Assembly (NCBI RefSeq): GCF_007828865.1
Contig: NZ_VIVK01000001.1
Location: 4,774,001-4,838,000, forward strand
Origin: Kribbella amoyensis
GTDB lineage: Bacteria; Actinomycetota; Actinomycetes; Propionibacteriales; Kribbellaceae
Direction of reading: 5' to 3'
Length of the DNA stretch: 64,000 nucleotides
Part shown: positions 1 to 8,792 of the stretch, in pieces
Position numbering within the stretch: position 1 is the first letter of the stretch
How the letters are laid out: the number at the start of each line of letters is the position of its first letter
Program-made: the position numbers and the translations under genes
The notes under the pieces: model-generated
What the model saw: the letters and a program-made list of their open reading frames with translations, nothing else
What the model was told of the DNA's origin: nothing
The model's database searches: none

Positions 1-3000
1 GTGTGCGGCCGGCACGGTCGGGTCGTTGATCGAGAAGTCCCGGACGTGCAGCTCGTAGATCGTCGAGTCCACCGGACGAGCCAGCTTCGGAGCCGGGGTG
101 TGGGACCAGAGCGACGGCTTCCCGGCCGGGTCGTCGAGATCCACGGCCACCGAGTACGTCGAGTCGGTGGTCAGCGCGACCGAGTACGGGTCGGTGACTG
201 CGTTCGTCTCCACCTTGCCGGTACTCGGTGCGAACACCGTCACCTCGTACCGGTACAAGGCGTTCGCCCAGCTCCGGCGGCCGTCGACGGACCACGACCC
301 GTCGGAGTTCGGCCGCATCGCGATCCGCTGCGAACCCGCGAGCAGGTCCACCTTCTGCGCGGTCGGCGCCCACACGGTGAACCGCGGGACGCCGCCGTGC
401 CAGGTGACACCGTACGAGCGGTTCGCCGCGGATCCGCCGTACAGGTCGTCCAGGACCCCGGGGATCTGGACGCCGGTCGCGTCGAGGAGCCGACCGGCGT
501 CGTCGTACTGGGCGAGGCCGAGCTGGCCGGTGAGGATCTTCCGCGCGTCCGCCTTGTCCAGCCGGAGTGCGACGTAGTCCTTCAGCGCCGGGAACTTGGC
601 GAGCACCTTCGCGGGGATCCCGGCCGCGTCGTACCGCAGGGCCGAGGAGGAGCCGCCGAGGTCGCCCGCGTCCACGGCGAGCTCGCCGGTGGGCGACCAG
701 TGCAGCCGCCACCGGGACCGTTCCGGGTGCGCCACGGCCGGTACGGCGAGCAGGTCCTTCGTCAGCCAGTACGCCTTGGCCTGCTTGAGATCCGGCTGCG
801 CGCCGGGCTTCGCCGTGGTCACGGTGAGCACGTGGGTCGCGAGGTCGTACGAGAACGTGACGACCAGCCCGTCGCCCGGCACGTTGATCGGGATGTTCGC
901 CCCGGTCGGACTGCCGCCCGCGCCGTAGCTCTCGTCCCAGGACAGGCCGTGTGCGACCTTCGCCTCATAGCTGCCCGCTCCCAACTCGGTCGTCGACCAG
1001 GTGAACGTCCCGTCGCCGTCCTGGTCGGTCAACCAGGGTCGCATGCAGTCGGGTGACCAGTCCGCCGAACAGCCCAGCTCGGACTGGAACGACCCGGGCA
1101 CCGTGACGATCGGTCCCTGGGCGTCGGACGTGACGTAGTGCCGGCCGTGCTCGTAGTAGAACTTCACCGGGGTGCCGGGCGCGGTGTACGAGATGTTGGC
1201 GCCGTTCCGGTCCCCGCCGGCTCCGTAGTTCTCGTCCCACGTCTTGTTGATCGCCGCCTTGTACGCGTGCTCGCCGGCGGGCAGCGAGTACGTGCCCTTC
1301 CACACCTTGTCGTTGGCGTCCAGGGTGAGCTGCGCCTGGTCGCAGTCGGGGGACCAGTCCGCCGGGCAGCCCATCTCGCTGTTGTGGTCACCGGGCACGC
1401 TGACGTTCGCCGGCTGCACCACGGGGCCGCCGCCACCGCCCCCGCCGCCACCGGGAGCCGGGGCATCCCCGACCAGGCCGTACGAGCCGGACACGGAGTA
1501 GTTGCCGGAGGAGTCCTTCAGCACCGCGCGGTACTCGAGCAGCGTCCCCTTGGGGAGAGCGGAGACGTCGTGGAACACGCGGTACGGCGCGTTGTCGTCC
1601 GAGCCGAGCCACTGCCAGGCAGTGGTACCGACAGGGCGGTATCCGAAGGTCACAGTGGCCGGGGTGTTCTCCGGGACGGCCGCGGCGATCTCCGCGCGAC
1701 CACCGACCGTACCGCCGGGCTCCGGTGCGCTCAGGTACACGGCGGGCGCCTTGCTGCGACCGGGGACCTTCGACTGGGCCTGGTACACCGTGACGGACAG
1801 CGGGGCCTGGGTGAGCTGAACCCGGCCTTCCCGGTCCGTCCGGACGGTCTTCGTCCCGCCGTACACCGGACGGAAGTTGCTGTTCGAGCCGTACGTGGGG
1901 ATGGTCGCCGTCTTCGCCGAGGTGGAGTTGTTCGCGACCACGACGTACTCGACCTTGTCGGCACCGATCCGGCTGAACGCGTACAGGCCGCCCGCTGTCG
2001 ACGAGTACCGGTGCACCTGGGTCCCGTCGGCGAGGGTCGGGTATTTCGCGCGCAGCTTCTGCAGTTCCGCGATGTGCTTGTACATCGGCGCGTTGACGTC
2101 GTACCGGTCCTTGCTGCCGATCGTGGTCGTCCCGGTCCCGTCGACCACCTCGTCGTCCGCGTAGTCCGCGGTCTTGGTGGCGAACATGTCCTGCCGCGCG
2201 TCCTTGTCGCCACCCGGCCCGGTGAAGCCCTGCTCGTCGCCGTAGTAGACCACCGGCTGGCCGCGGGTCAGGAACATCAGCGAGTGCGCCAGCTTGTCCC
2301 GTTGCAGCAGTTCCGTACCGGCCGCGCCGCCCTGCTTGAGGAACAGCCCGATCCGGCCCATGTCGTGGTTCCCGAGGAACGTGGGCAGCTGGTACGCGTT
2401 CGAGTCCGTGTCGGTGTAGTAGTCGTCTCCTGCGTAGAAGTCGCGCAGTTGCGCCGTCGGCTTGCCCTGGGCGAAGGCGACCGCGTTCTGCTGGAACCCG
2501 AAGTCGAGGGTGGCCTGCAGGGCGCCCTTGGTGGTGTAGGTCGACATGAACCTCGGGTCCGCGTCGAACACCTCGCCGAACATGAAGAAGTCCTTCGACC
2601 CCTTCGCCTTGGCCGCGGCCAGGATCGCGGGGGAGAACTTCTGCCAGAACTCCAGGTTCACGTGCTTGACGGTGTCGATCCGGAACCCGTCGATGCCGAA
2701 CTCGGCCCACGCCTTGTAGACGTCGGTCATCCCGTCCCGGACCTTCGGCTGCTCGGTGAACAGGTCGTCCAGTCCGACGAAGTCGCCGTACTCGCTCGAT
2801 TCGCCGGCGAAGGTCGAGTCGCCGCGGTTGTGGTAGAGCGTGGGGTCGTTGAGCCAGGCCGGTACCTTGACGGTCGCGTCGGCCGGGGTCCGGAACACCG
2901 GCACGTTCGGGAACGACGTGTTCCGGTCCAGGGCGGGGAAGGTGTCCCCGGCGGCGTACTGCTTGTCGTCGAAGACGGTGCCGGCGGCGTCCTTGTACGG

Positions 3001-3918
3001 GCTGGTCGCCTTCGGGATGTACCCGTACTGGCCGGACTCGTACGCGATCACGTCCGCGGTGTGGTTGGTGATGATGTCGAAGAAGACCTTCATCCCCTTG
3101 CGGTGCGCGAGATCGATCAGCCGGCGCATGTCCGCGTTGGTGCCCAGGTGCGGGTCGATCTGGGTGAAGTCGGTGATCCAGTACCCGTGGTACCCGGCGC
3201 TCGCGTCCGCGCCGGCGCCCTGGACCGGGCGGTTCTTGAACGACGGGGTCAGCCAGATGCTCGTCGTCCCGAGCGACTTGATGTAGTCGAGCTTCTGGAT
3301 CACGCCGGCCAGGTCGCCACCGTGGTAGAAGCCCTTGTCGGTGGGGTCGAGCCCGGTACTCAGCCGGTCGCCGGTGAGACCGCCCGCGTCGTTGGACCGG
3401 TCCCCGTTGGCGAACCGGTCCGCCATCAGGAAGTAGAACCGCTCCTTGGTCAGGTCCTGCCGCAGACTCGGCGTCGCGAGCGCCTTGTCGGCGGGGCTCA
3501 GGCCACCGGCCAGGTCGACCGGCTGCACGCTGACCACGTGACTCGTGTCGTCGTAGCTGAACCTGAGCTTCGCCGGTCCCTCGATCCGGAGCGGCAGGTT
3601 CGGCCCGTTCAGGACGCCACCGGCGCCGTAGTTCTCGTCCCAGCTCCCGTTGACGGTCACCTTGAACTCGTACGAGCCGGCCGGGACGTCGAACACCTTC
3701 CCGTACGGCGCGGCCGTGCCCAGCCGGGTCTGCTCACAGCCAGGATCCCAGTCCCCGGCACACCCGAGCTCGCTCTGCAGCGAACCGGCCAGCGTGATCA
3801 CCCGGTCCGCGGCCGGTCCAGCAGGCGCGGAAGCCGGCGTACCGAGGCCGACAGCAACAACAGCGGCCGCCGTGACCCCGGCGACCCAACGAGCCCGAAA
3901 CCGTACGAACCTGACCAT
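1..3918 (-). CDS. Secreted alpha-amylase/pullulanase fusion (GH13), C-terminus beyond window
   Basis: Reads from an ATG at 3918 to the window edge with no stop, so at least 1306 residues. The N-terminus (MVRFVRFRAR... then an Ala/Val stretch to about residue 30) is a Sec-type signal peptide. A first GH13 barrel shows the four conserved regions: DIITNH, GFRIDTVKHV (nucleophile about D415), FMFGEVFD (acid/base about E449) and FLGNHDMGR (about D519). Three copies of a starch-binding-like module with the pattern SELGC..DW.P.C ... SWDENYGAGG lie at about residues 40-105, 838-901 and 937-1001; they resemble pullulanase X25 modules. A Gly-rich linker is near residue 825. The last residues contain YELHVRDFS, the start of a second, pullulanase-type barrel that lies outside the window. 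Role inferred: extracellular degradation of starch, glycogen or pullulan to maltooligosaccharides. The fusion architecture is clear; exact bond specificity cannot be judged. Confidence 0.9.
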   Translation of the reverse strand, partial: MVRFVRFRARWVAGVTAAAVVAVGLGTPASAPAGPAADRVITLAGSLQSELGCAGDWDPGCEQTRLGTAAPYGKVFDVPAGSYEFKVTVNGSWDENYGAGGVLNGPNLPLRIEGPAKLRFSYDDTSHVVSVQPVDLAGGLSPADKALATPSLRQDLTKERFYFLMADRFANGDRSNDAGGLTGDRLSTGLDPTDKGFYHGGDLAGVIQKLDYIKSLGTTSIWLTPSFKNRPVQGAGADASAGYHGYWITDFTQIDPHLGTNADMRRLIDLAHRKGMKVFFDIITNHTADVIAYESGQYGYIPKATSPYKDAAGTVFDDKQYAAGDTFPALDRNTSFPNVPVFRTPADATVKVPAWLNDPTLYHNRGDSTFAGESSEYGDFVGLDDLFTEQPKVRDGMTDVYKAWAEFGIDGFRIDTVKHVNLEFWQKFSPAILAAAKAKGSKDFFMFGEVFDADPRFMSTYTTKGALQATLDFGFQQNAVAFAQGKPTAQLRDFYAGDDYYTDTDSNAYQLPTFLGNHDMGRIGLFLKQGGAAGTELLQRDKLAHSLMFLTRGQPVVYYGDEQGFTGPGGDKDARQDMFATKTADYADDEVVDGTGTTTIGSKDRYDVNAPMYKHIAELQKLRAKYPTLADGTQVHRYSSTAGGLYAFSRIGADKVEYVVVANNSTSAKTATIPTYGSNSNFRPVYGGTKTVRTDREGRVQLTQAPLSVTVYQAQSKVPGRSKAPAVYLSAPEPGGTVGGRAEIAAAVPENTPATVTFGYRPVGTTAWQWLGSDDNAPYRVFHDVSALPKGTLLEYRAVLKDSSGNYSVSGSYGLVGDAPAPGGGGGGGGGPVVQPANVSVPGDHNSEMGCPADWSPDCDQAQLTLDANDKVWKGTYSLPAGEHAYKAAINKTWDENYGAGGDRNGANISYTAPGTPVKFYYEHGRHYVTSDAQGPIVTVPGSFQSELGCSADWSPDCMRPWLTDQDGDGTFTWSTTELGAGSYEAKVAHGLSWDESYGAGGSPTGANIPINVPGDGLVVTFSYDLATHVLTVTTAKPGAQPDLKQAKAYWLTKDLLAVPAVAHPERSRWRLHWSPTGELAVDAGDLGGSSSALRYDAAGIPAKVLAKFPALKDYVALRLDKADARKILTGQLGLAQYDDAGRLLDATGVQIPGVLDDLYGGSAANRSYGVTWHGGVPRFTVWAPTAQKVDLLAGSQRIAMRPNSDGSWSVDGRRSWANALYRYEVTVFAPSTGKVETNAVTDPYSVALTTDSTYSVAVDLDDPAGKPSLWSHTPAPKLARPVDSTIYELHVRDFSINDPTVPAAH

Positions 3919-3999
3919 GCGGGTCCCCTCCCCAACCGGAACAACCTGCGGGGACGCTAACCCGGCCCCCCGCCCGACGGAAGACCTCGAAGATCGCGG

Positions 4000-5019
4000 T
4001 CAGGTCACTGTGTTCCACAGAGCCGCGGTCGGCAGAGCTGCCAGCTTCGGCCCGAATCGCGTCGCCTCGGGTGCGCTGTGCAGAAGCACCCCGAAATGAA
4101 AGCGATCACCCAGCCGGTCCGCCAGGAACCGCAGCCCGCGCAGATCGTCGAGTCCGGGGCTGCTGGTCGCCTTGATCTCAAGACCCACGATGCGGCCGTC
4201 GGGATGTTCGAGAACCAGGTCGACCTCTGCGCCGCTGCGATCCCGGAAGTGCCAGACAGTCGGCCGCGCGGCGGACCAGGTCACCTGCTTGCGGATCTCA
4301 TTGGCGACAAAGGTTTCGAGCAACTGGCCGAACGGTCCACCTGGCCGGTCGATGGTTGCCGAGTGCGCGCCGATCAGGTGGGCGGCCAGGCCGGTGTCGG
4401 TGACGACGAGCTTCGGCCGTCGGACCACCTTGCTACTCAGGTTGGTCGACCACGCGGGGATCCGATCGATGAGAAAGGCTTCGGTCAGCAAGCTCAAGTA
4501 CCCGTCGACCGTCCGGGCCGGGAACCCGAGGTCGCCGGCGATCGCGCTGACGTTGAGCTCGTTGCCGGTTCGGGCAGCGCACAACCTGAGGAGCTTGGGC
4601 ATCTCGGCCAGACGTTCGATCGCAGACAGCCCGCCGATCACCGATCGGGTGATCGTCGTCAGGTAGCTCTCGAACCAGGCCGGCCGACGGGAGGGCTGCC
4701 TCCGGACGACCTCGGGGTACCCGCCGGTGACGACGTGCTTGACGAGTTCGGTTCTGGTGACCTGCGTCGTGCGAATGAGATCGGCGGGAGAGTCGAAGAT
4801 GAGATCGACGAAGTCTTCCTTGGTACCGAGCAGCTCACCCTGGGAGAAGGGCCAAAGTTCGATCGTCTCCACCCTGCCCACCAGCGAGGCGGCCATGTCC
4901 GGGGCGGAGAGCAGCCGCGAGGAGCCGGTCAGGAGGAAACGCCCCGGCCGCCGGTCCCGGTCGATCTCGGCTTTGATCGCCCGGAACAGGCTGGGCTCCA
5001 GTTGCGCCTCGTCGCACAA
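4000..5019 (-). pseudogene. N-terminally truncated AAA/DUF4143-type ATPase
   Basis: The visible product (TTG start at 5019, 339 aa) begins directly at the Walker-B-like segment CDEAQLEPS, followed by LLTGSSRLL and a C-terminal DUF4143/nuclease-like part ending with VDLVLEHPDGRIVGLEIKAT. Members of this family normally carry about 80 further residues with a Walker A P-loop. Here an in-frame TGA lies seven codons before CDEAQ, and only about 130 bp separate the start from the end of the sirtuin gene, so the P-loop part is missing rather than frameshifted. The C-terminal half is otherwise intact, so truncation looks recent or the remnant may still be expressed. The family is often linked to mobile or toxin-like loci; no partner is visible here. 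The function of the remnant is unknown. Confidence 0.7.
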
Positions 5020-5062
5020 GGTCGGCGACAGCCCGCTTCACGATCTCCACGGACGGATCCTA

Positions 5063-5122
5063 CTGCGGATTCGTCCGGGGTCCCGCTGCGGATTCGTCCC
5101 GTGCCTAGCTGCGGATTCGTCC
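5063..5122. repeat. 23-bp tandem repeat, three copies
   Basis: The 14-mer CTGCGGATTCGTCC occurs at 5063, 5086 and 5109, exactly 23 bp apart, with 9-bp spacers that differ between copies. The array fills the short gap between the sirtuin stop codon and the truncated ATPase start. It could be iteron-like binding sites or the scar of the deletion that removed the ATPase N-terminus. The repeat is too short for CRISPR. Confidence 0.8.
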
Positions 5123-5150
5123 CGTTGGTTCGTGCGGGACGGTCCGTCGG

Positions 5151-5855
5151 TCAGGTGACGAGGGTGGGGAGGGTGGTTTCGATGGGGGAGTGCAGGACGG
5201 TGTCGGCTTCCTCGTCGTACGGGGTGGGTTGGGCATTCAGGATGACGAGGCGTTTGCCGGCGGAGAGGGCCACGTCGCAGAGGCCGGCGGCCGGGTAGAC
5301 CTGGAGGGAGGTGCCGATGGCGTAGAAGGTGTCGCAGGCTTCGACGGCGGCGGTCGCGGCGTCCAGTACCTGCCGGTCGAGGGACTGGCCGAAGGAGACG
5401 GTCGCGGACTTGAGGATGCCGCCGCAGAGGCTGCAGGCCGGGTCCTGCTCGCCGGCTTCGAGGCGGGGTGTCACCTCGGCCATCGGGATCCGGTGGTCGC
5501 AGGCGAGGCAGTCGACGAACCAGACGGTGCCGTGCAGTTCGAGGACGTTCTTGGACCCCGCCTTCTGGTGCAGGCCGTCGACGTTCTGGGTGATCAGCGC
5601 GGTCAACCGGCCCTGCCGCTCCAGCTCGACCAGGGCGCGGTGGCCCGCGTTCGGCTCGGCGGACCACGCGGGTCCGGCGAGGCGCTGCTTCCACGCGGCG
5701 ACCCGGATCGCCGGGTCCGCGACGTACTCGTCGATGTCGAACAGCGCCGCCGCTCCCGGGTCCTTCGTCCACAGCCCCTGCGGCCCGCGGAAGTCCGGGA
5801 TCCCGGACGCCGTCGAGATGCCGGCGCCGGTCAGGACGGCGATGCGCTCACTCAC
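5151..5855 (-). CDS. Sir2-family NAD-dependent protein deacylase
   Basis: The 234-aa product has all sirtuin signatures: NAD-binding GAGISTASGIPDFRGPQGLW near the N-terminus, TQNVDGLHQKAGS, the catalytic His in LELHGTVW, and a zinc site with two Cys pairs (CLAC and CSLC). It removes acyl groups from lysines in an NAD-dependent reaction, giving nicotinamide and O-acyl-ADP-ribose; the protein is cytosolic. The length is normal for bacterial class III-like CobB proteins. Its start overlaps the end of the upstream GNAT acetyltransferase by 8 bp, so the two are probably co-transcribed. A deacylase paired with an acetyltransferase suggests, but does not prove, reversible lysine acylation control. 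Confidence 0.93.
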   Translation of the reverse strand: MSERIAVLTGAGISTASGIPDFRGPQGLWTKDPGAAALFDIDEYVADPAIRVAAWKQRLAGPAWSAEPNAGHRALVELERQGRLTALITQNVDGLHQKAGSKNVLELHGTVWFVDCLACDHRIPMAEVTPRLEAGEQDPACSLCGGILKSATVSFGQSLDRQVLDAATAAVEACDTFYAIGTSLQVYPAAGLCDVALSAGKRLVILNAQPTPYDEEADTVLHSPIETTLPTLVT

Positions 5856-6438
5856 CCGACGAACGTAGCGCAGCCTTCCACTCCGGGGCCAAGACGGACA
5901 TCACGATCGAGTCCACCCACTCGCCCTCCCAGCGCAGCTCGTCGCGGAGCCGGCCCTCGACCACGAACCCGGCCTTCTCGTACGCCCGCTGGGCGCGCGG
6001 GTTGAACGCGTACACGCCGAGGCTGATCCGGTGCAGCCCGAGTTCCTCGATCCCGTACCCGACGATCATCCGGGTCGCCTCGGTGCCGAGACCGCGGTCC
6101 CGCCCTCCCGGGCCGATCAGGATCCGGAAGTTGCAGGACAGGTTGTCCGGGTCGTACTCGTTCAGCACCGCCTCGCCGACGGACTCACCGCTCGCCTTGT
6201 CGACGATCGCCAGGTCGAGCCGGTCCGGCTGGTCCTTGCGGGTCCGCAACCACTCGCGGGCCTTCTCCTCGCTGATCGCGGCCTGGCTCCAGGTCAGCCG
6301 GGCCACCTCCGGATCGGCCATCGCCGCCCGCATCATCGGGAAGTCGGCCTCGTCCAGCGGTCGCAGGATCACCCGCTCGCCGGCCAACGTGGGCTTGTGG
6401 CTGAAGTCGGTCACGAGACGTAGCTTGGGCGCAACCAC
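5848..6438 (-). CDS. GNAT-family N-acetyltransferase (RimJ/RimL-like)
   Basis: The 196-aa protein starts GTG at 6438; an internal GTG at 6414 (VTDFSHKPTLAG) is an alternative, and neither has a strong ribosome-binding site. The sequence GERVILRPLDEADFPMM is typical of RimJ/RimL-type acetyltransferases. Motif A is RDRGLGTEATRMIVGYGIEE, and HRISLGVYAFNPRAQRAYEKAGF is the classic C-terminal acetyl-CoA-binding signature. It likely transfers acetyl from acetyl-CoA to an amino group of a protein N-terminus or small molecule; the substrate is unknown. It overlaps the sirtuin gene and is probably in the same transcript. Confidence 0.9.
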   Translation of the reverse strand: MVAPKLRLVTDFSHKPTLAGERVILRPLDEADFPMMRAAMADPEVARLTWSQAAISEEKAREWLRTRKDQPDRLDLAIVDKASGESVGEAVLNEYDPDNLSCNFRILIGPGGRDRGLGTEATRMIVGYGIEELGLHRISLGVYAFNPRAQRAYEKAGFVVEGRLRDELRWEGEWVDSIVMSVLAPEWKAALRSSGE

Positions 6439-6464
6439 CGAGCTCGCGCCAACCCTTTACGCCG

Positions 6465-6674
6465 TCACGCGAGCTTGCGGACCACGTACGTCCCGCCGGC
6501 CGCGGAGACCAGTGCCTGCGAGCGCATCCGGCACCAGGCGGGGATGTCGGTGGCCGCGGCCGGGTCGTCGGCGAGCACGGTGATGGTGTCGCCGACCGCG
6601 AGACCCGGGAACGCCTGGGCCAGCTTGATCACGGGCAGCGGGCAGAGCATCCCGCGGCAGTCGAGCGTCGTCAC
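6465..6674 (-). CDS. TusA/SirA-like sulfur carrier protein
   Basis: The 69-aa protein starts MTTLDCRGMLCPLPVIK, the TusA/SirA fold signature with a CPxP motif; C11 is the expected persulfide-carrying cysteine. Family members accept sulfur from a cysteine desulfurase and hand it to tRNA thiolation, cofactor or other sulfur pathways. Its ATG overlaps the stop of the upstream cysteine desulfurase by 4 bp, which strongly supports a donor-carrier pair. The recipient pathway is not evident from the window. Confidence 0.9.
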   Translation of the reverse strand: MTTLDCRGMLCPLPVIKLAQAFPGLAVGDTITVLADDPAAATDIPAWCRMRSQALVSAAGGTYVVRKLA

Positions 6675-7798
6675 AGGCCGACCTCCGCGCGGATCCGGCG
6701 GACGATGCCGGGGAGTACGGCCGCGAACCGGTCCACCTCGTCGTACGTGGTGGTCCGGCCGAGCGAGACGCGGACGTTGCCGTGGGTCAGGACGCCCATC
6801 GCCGCGAGGACGTGGGACGGGCGCAGCGTGCTCGCCGTACAGGCGGATCCGCTCGACACCGCGAACCCCTCGGCGTCCAACGCGGTCACGAGTGCCTCAC
6901 CGTCGACGTACAAGCAGGAGAAGGTCAGGACATGCGGGAGCCGGTCGTCCGGGTCGCCGACGACCTCGACGTCCTCGAGCTCCGCGGCCAGGCGGTGCCG
7001 GAGTTCGTCGATCCAGGCGCGGTGCTGCTCGCCGAGGTCGGCCGCCTCGACCCGGCGAGCCTGCAGCGCGGCCGCGGCGGCGAGGGCGGCCGGTATGTTC
7101 GGGTGACCGGGGGAGAGACCGTCCTCGCGTTCGTCCATCGGCCAGGAGGGCGTGATCCGCGTCCCCCTGCGGACCGCGAGCAGCCCGACCCCGGCCGGAC
7201 CACCCCACTTGTGGGCGCTCCCGATCAACGCGGACCAGCCCGCCGGTACGTCCTCGTGCCCGATCGACGCGGCGGCGTCCACGAGCAGCGGTACCCCGGC
7301 CTGCCGGCACAGGTCCGCGGCCTGCTCGATCGGTTGCCGCGTCCCCACCTCGTGATTGGCCGACTGCAGCGCCGCCAACGCGACACCGGGCGCACTCACC
7401 GCGTCACCGAACGCGGCGAGGTCGGCCCTGCCGGTGAGACCCACGCCCACCTCGGACGGCGTACCGGCCGCGGCGGCGGCGTGGAGTACGGCGGAGTGCT
7501 CGACGGCGGAGTGGACGACCGTGGCCCCGATCCGGCGGCGGGCGGCCGCGATCGCGGTCACGCCGGCCTGGATCGCGGCCGTCCCGGAGGTGGTCAGATA
7601 CAGCTCGTCCGGACGCACTCCGACCGCGTCGGCGAGGACCGCGCGGGCGTTGTCCAGCAGGAGTCTCGCGGTCCGCCCCTCGTGGTGCAGACGGGCCGGA
7701 TCGGCCCAGCCGCAATCCAGGGCCGACAGCAACACCTCGCGCGCCGCCGGGTGCAACGGTTCGGACGTCGCCGCATCCAGGTACGCACGCTCGTTCAT
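6671..7798 (-). CDS. Cysteine desulfurase (class V aminotransferase, NifS/IscS-like)
   Basis: The 375-aa PLP enzyme releases sulfur from L-cysteine as an enzyme persulfide plus alanine. Visible features are the PLP Schiff-base lysine in SAHKWGG (K197), H101, D174 in LLVDAAAS, Q145 in ALQSANHEVGT, and the catalytic cysteine in the mobile loop SSGSACTAS (C320). The short loop before the Cys resembles group I/IscS enzymes. The next gene, overlapping by 4 bp, is a TusA-like carrier, the likely sulfur acceptor. The gene diverges from ctaC with 94 bp between them, so a link to respiratory cofactor supply is possible but inferred. Confidence 0.92.
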   Translation of the reverse strand: MNERAYLDAATSEPLHPAAREVLLSALDCGWADPARLHHEGRTARLLLDNARAVLADAVGVRPDELYLTTSGTAAIQAGVTAIAAARRRIGATVVHSAVEHSAVLHAAAAAGTPSEVGVGLTGRADLAAFGDAVSAPGVALAALQSANHEVGTRQPIEQAADLCRQAGVPLLVDAAASIGHEDVPAGWSALIGSAHKWGGPAGVGLLAVRRGTRITPSWPMDEREDGLSPGHPNIPAALAAAAALQARRVEAADLGEQHRAWIDELRHRLAAELEDVEVVGDPDDRLPHVLTFSCLYVDGEALVTALDAEGFAVSSGSACTASTLRPSHVLAAMGVLTHGNVRVSLGRTTTYDEVDRFAAVLPGIVRRIRAEVGL

Positions 7799-7892
7799 AA
7801 GAGAAACGCTAAGGGCTACCTGTGCGCAGAACGCGAAGTGGTGTCCAGTAGTGTTCTGTCGTCAGTCTCACCTGGGAAGGGAAAGGCGCCCC

Positions 7893-8792
7893 GTGGGTTC
7901 GAACGGCACGCCCGGAGTGGTCGCGCGCGCGACGGGTCGGAAGATCCGCGCCGCCGCACGTCCGGCGAAGCGACGCCTGCTGGTCCCCGCAGCAGTGGTG
8001 GTCGGCACGCTTGTGCTGGCCGGCTGCTCGGCCGAGACCAATGCGCAGTGGAAACGACTTGGTCTGCCGGAGGGTGCAACGGATCGGACGGAAGCCGTCC
8101 GGAGTCTGTGGATCGGCGCCTGGATCGCCGCCCTGATCATCGGCGTGCTGGTCTGGGCGCTGATCCTGTACGCCGCGGTCCGGTACCGCAAGCGGAACGA
8201 CGACGCCCCGCGGCAGACGCGCTACAACCTCCCGCTGGAGGTCCTGTACACGCTGGCCCCGTTCGCGATCATCGGCGTGCTCTTCTTCTACACCGTCGAG
8301 CACGGCAACAAGATCACCGCGATGTCGGACAACCCGCAGCACACCATCAACGTGGTGGGCCAGCAGTGGCAGTGGACCTTCAACTACAAGGAGACGGTCG
8401 ACGGCCAGGACGGGGTCTGGGAGACCGGCACCCTGGACAAGCCGGCCGAGCTGTGGCTCCCGGTGAACGAGTCGGTGCACTTCGAGCTGACCTCGCCGGA
8501 CGTGATCCACTCCTTCTGGGTTCCGTCGTTCTACTTCAAGCTCGACGTCATCCCGGGGCGCACCAACAAGCTGGAGCTGACCCCGACCAAGACCGGCACC
8601 TTCGCGGGTAAGTGCGCGGAGCTGTGCGGGCTTTACCACAGCCGGATGGTGTTCACCGTCAAGGTGGTCACGGCCGACGAGTACCAGGCGCACCTGCGGG
8701 AGCTGGCCGCGAAGGGCCAGACCGGCGCCGCGACCGGTGGTCAGGACGCGACCACCATTCCCGGCCACGGGGAGCAGGAGGGCGAGAAGTGA
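7893..8792 (+). CDS. ctaC: Cytochrome c oxidase subunit II
   Basis: GTG start at 7893, preceded by a purine-rich GGGAAGGGAAAGG at a suitable distance; 299 aa. The N-terminus is a lipoprotein-like signal with LAGC at about C45, then two transmembrane helices (about residues 65-90 and 110-130) and a periplasmic cupredoxin domain. The binuclear CuA ligands are seen in CAELCGLYHSRM (C241, C245, H249, M252). It accepts electrons from the cytochrome cc subunit QcrC in the actinobacterial bcc-aa3 supercomplex. The stop overlaps the ctaD start (GTGA), and ctaF follows. Confidence 0.96.
   Translation: MGSNGTPGVVARATGRKIRAAARPAKRRLLVPAAVVVGTLVLAGCSAETNAQWKRLGLPEGATDRTEAVRSLWIGAWIAALIIGVLVWALILYAAVRYRKRNDDAPRQTRYNLPLEVLYTLAPFAIIGVLFFYTVEHGNKITAMSDNPQHTINVVGQQWQWTFNYKETVDGQDGVWETGTLDKPAELWLPVNESVHFELTSPDVIHSFWVPSFYFKLDVIPGRTNKLELTPTKTGTFAGKCAELCGLYHSRMVFTVKVVTADEYQAHLRELAAKGQTGAATGGQDATTIPGHGEQEGEK

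Noticed and set aside
1138..3960. 940-codon open frame on the plus strand across the pullulanase gene
   Set aside because: It is antisense to a gene with complete GH13 motifs; its Arg/Val/Gly-rich product is a shadow of high-GC codon use.
5063..5122. Small CRISPR array
   Set aside because: Repeat of 14 bp with 9-bp spacers is far too short, and no cas genes are present.
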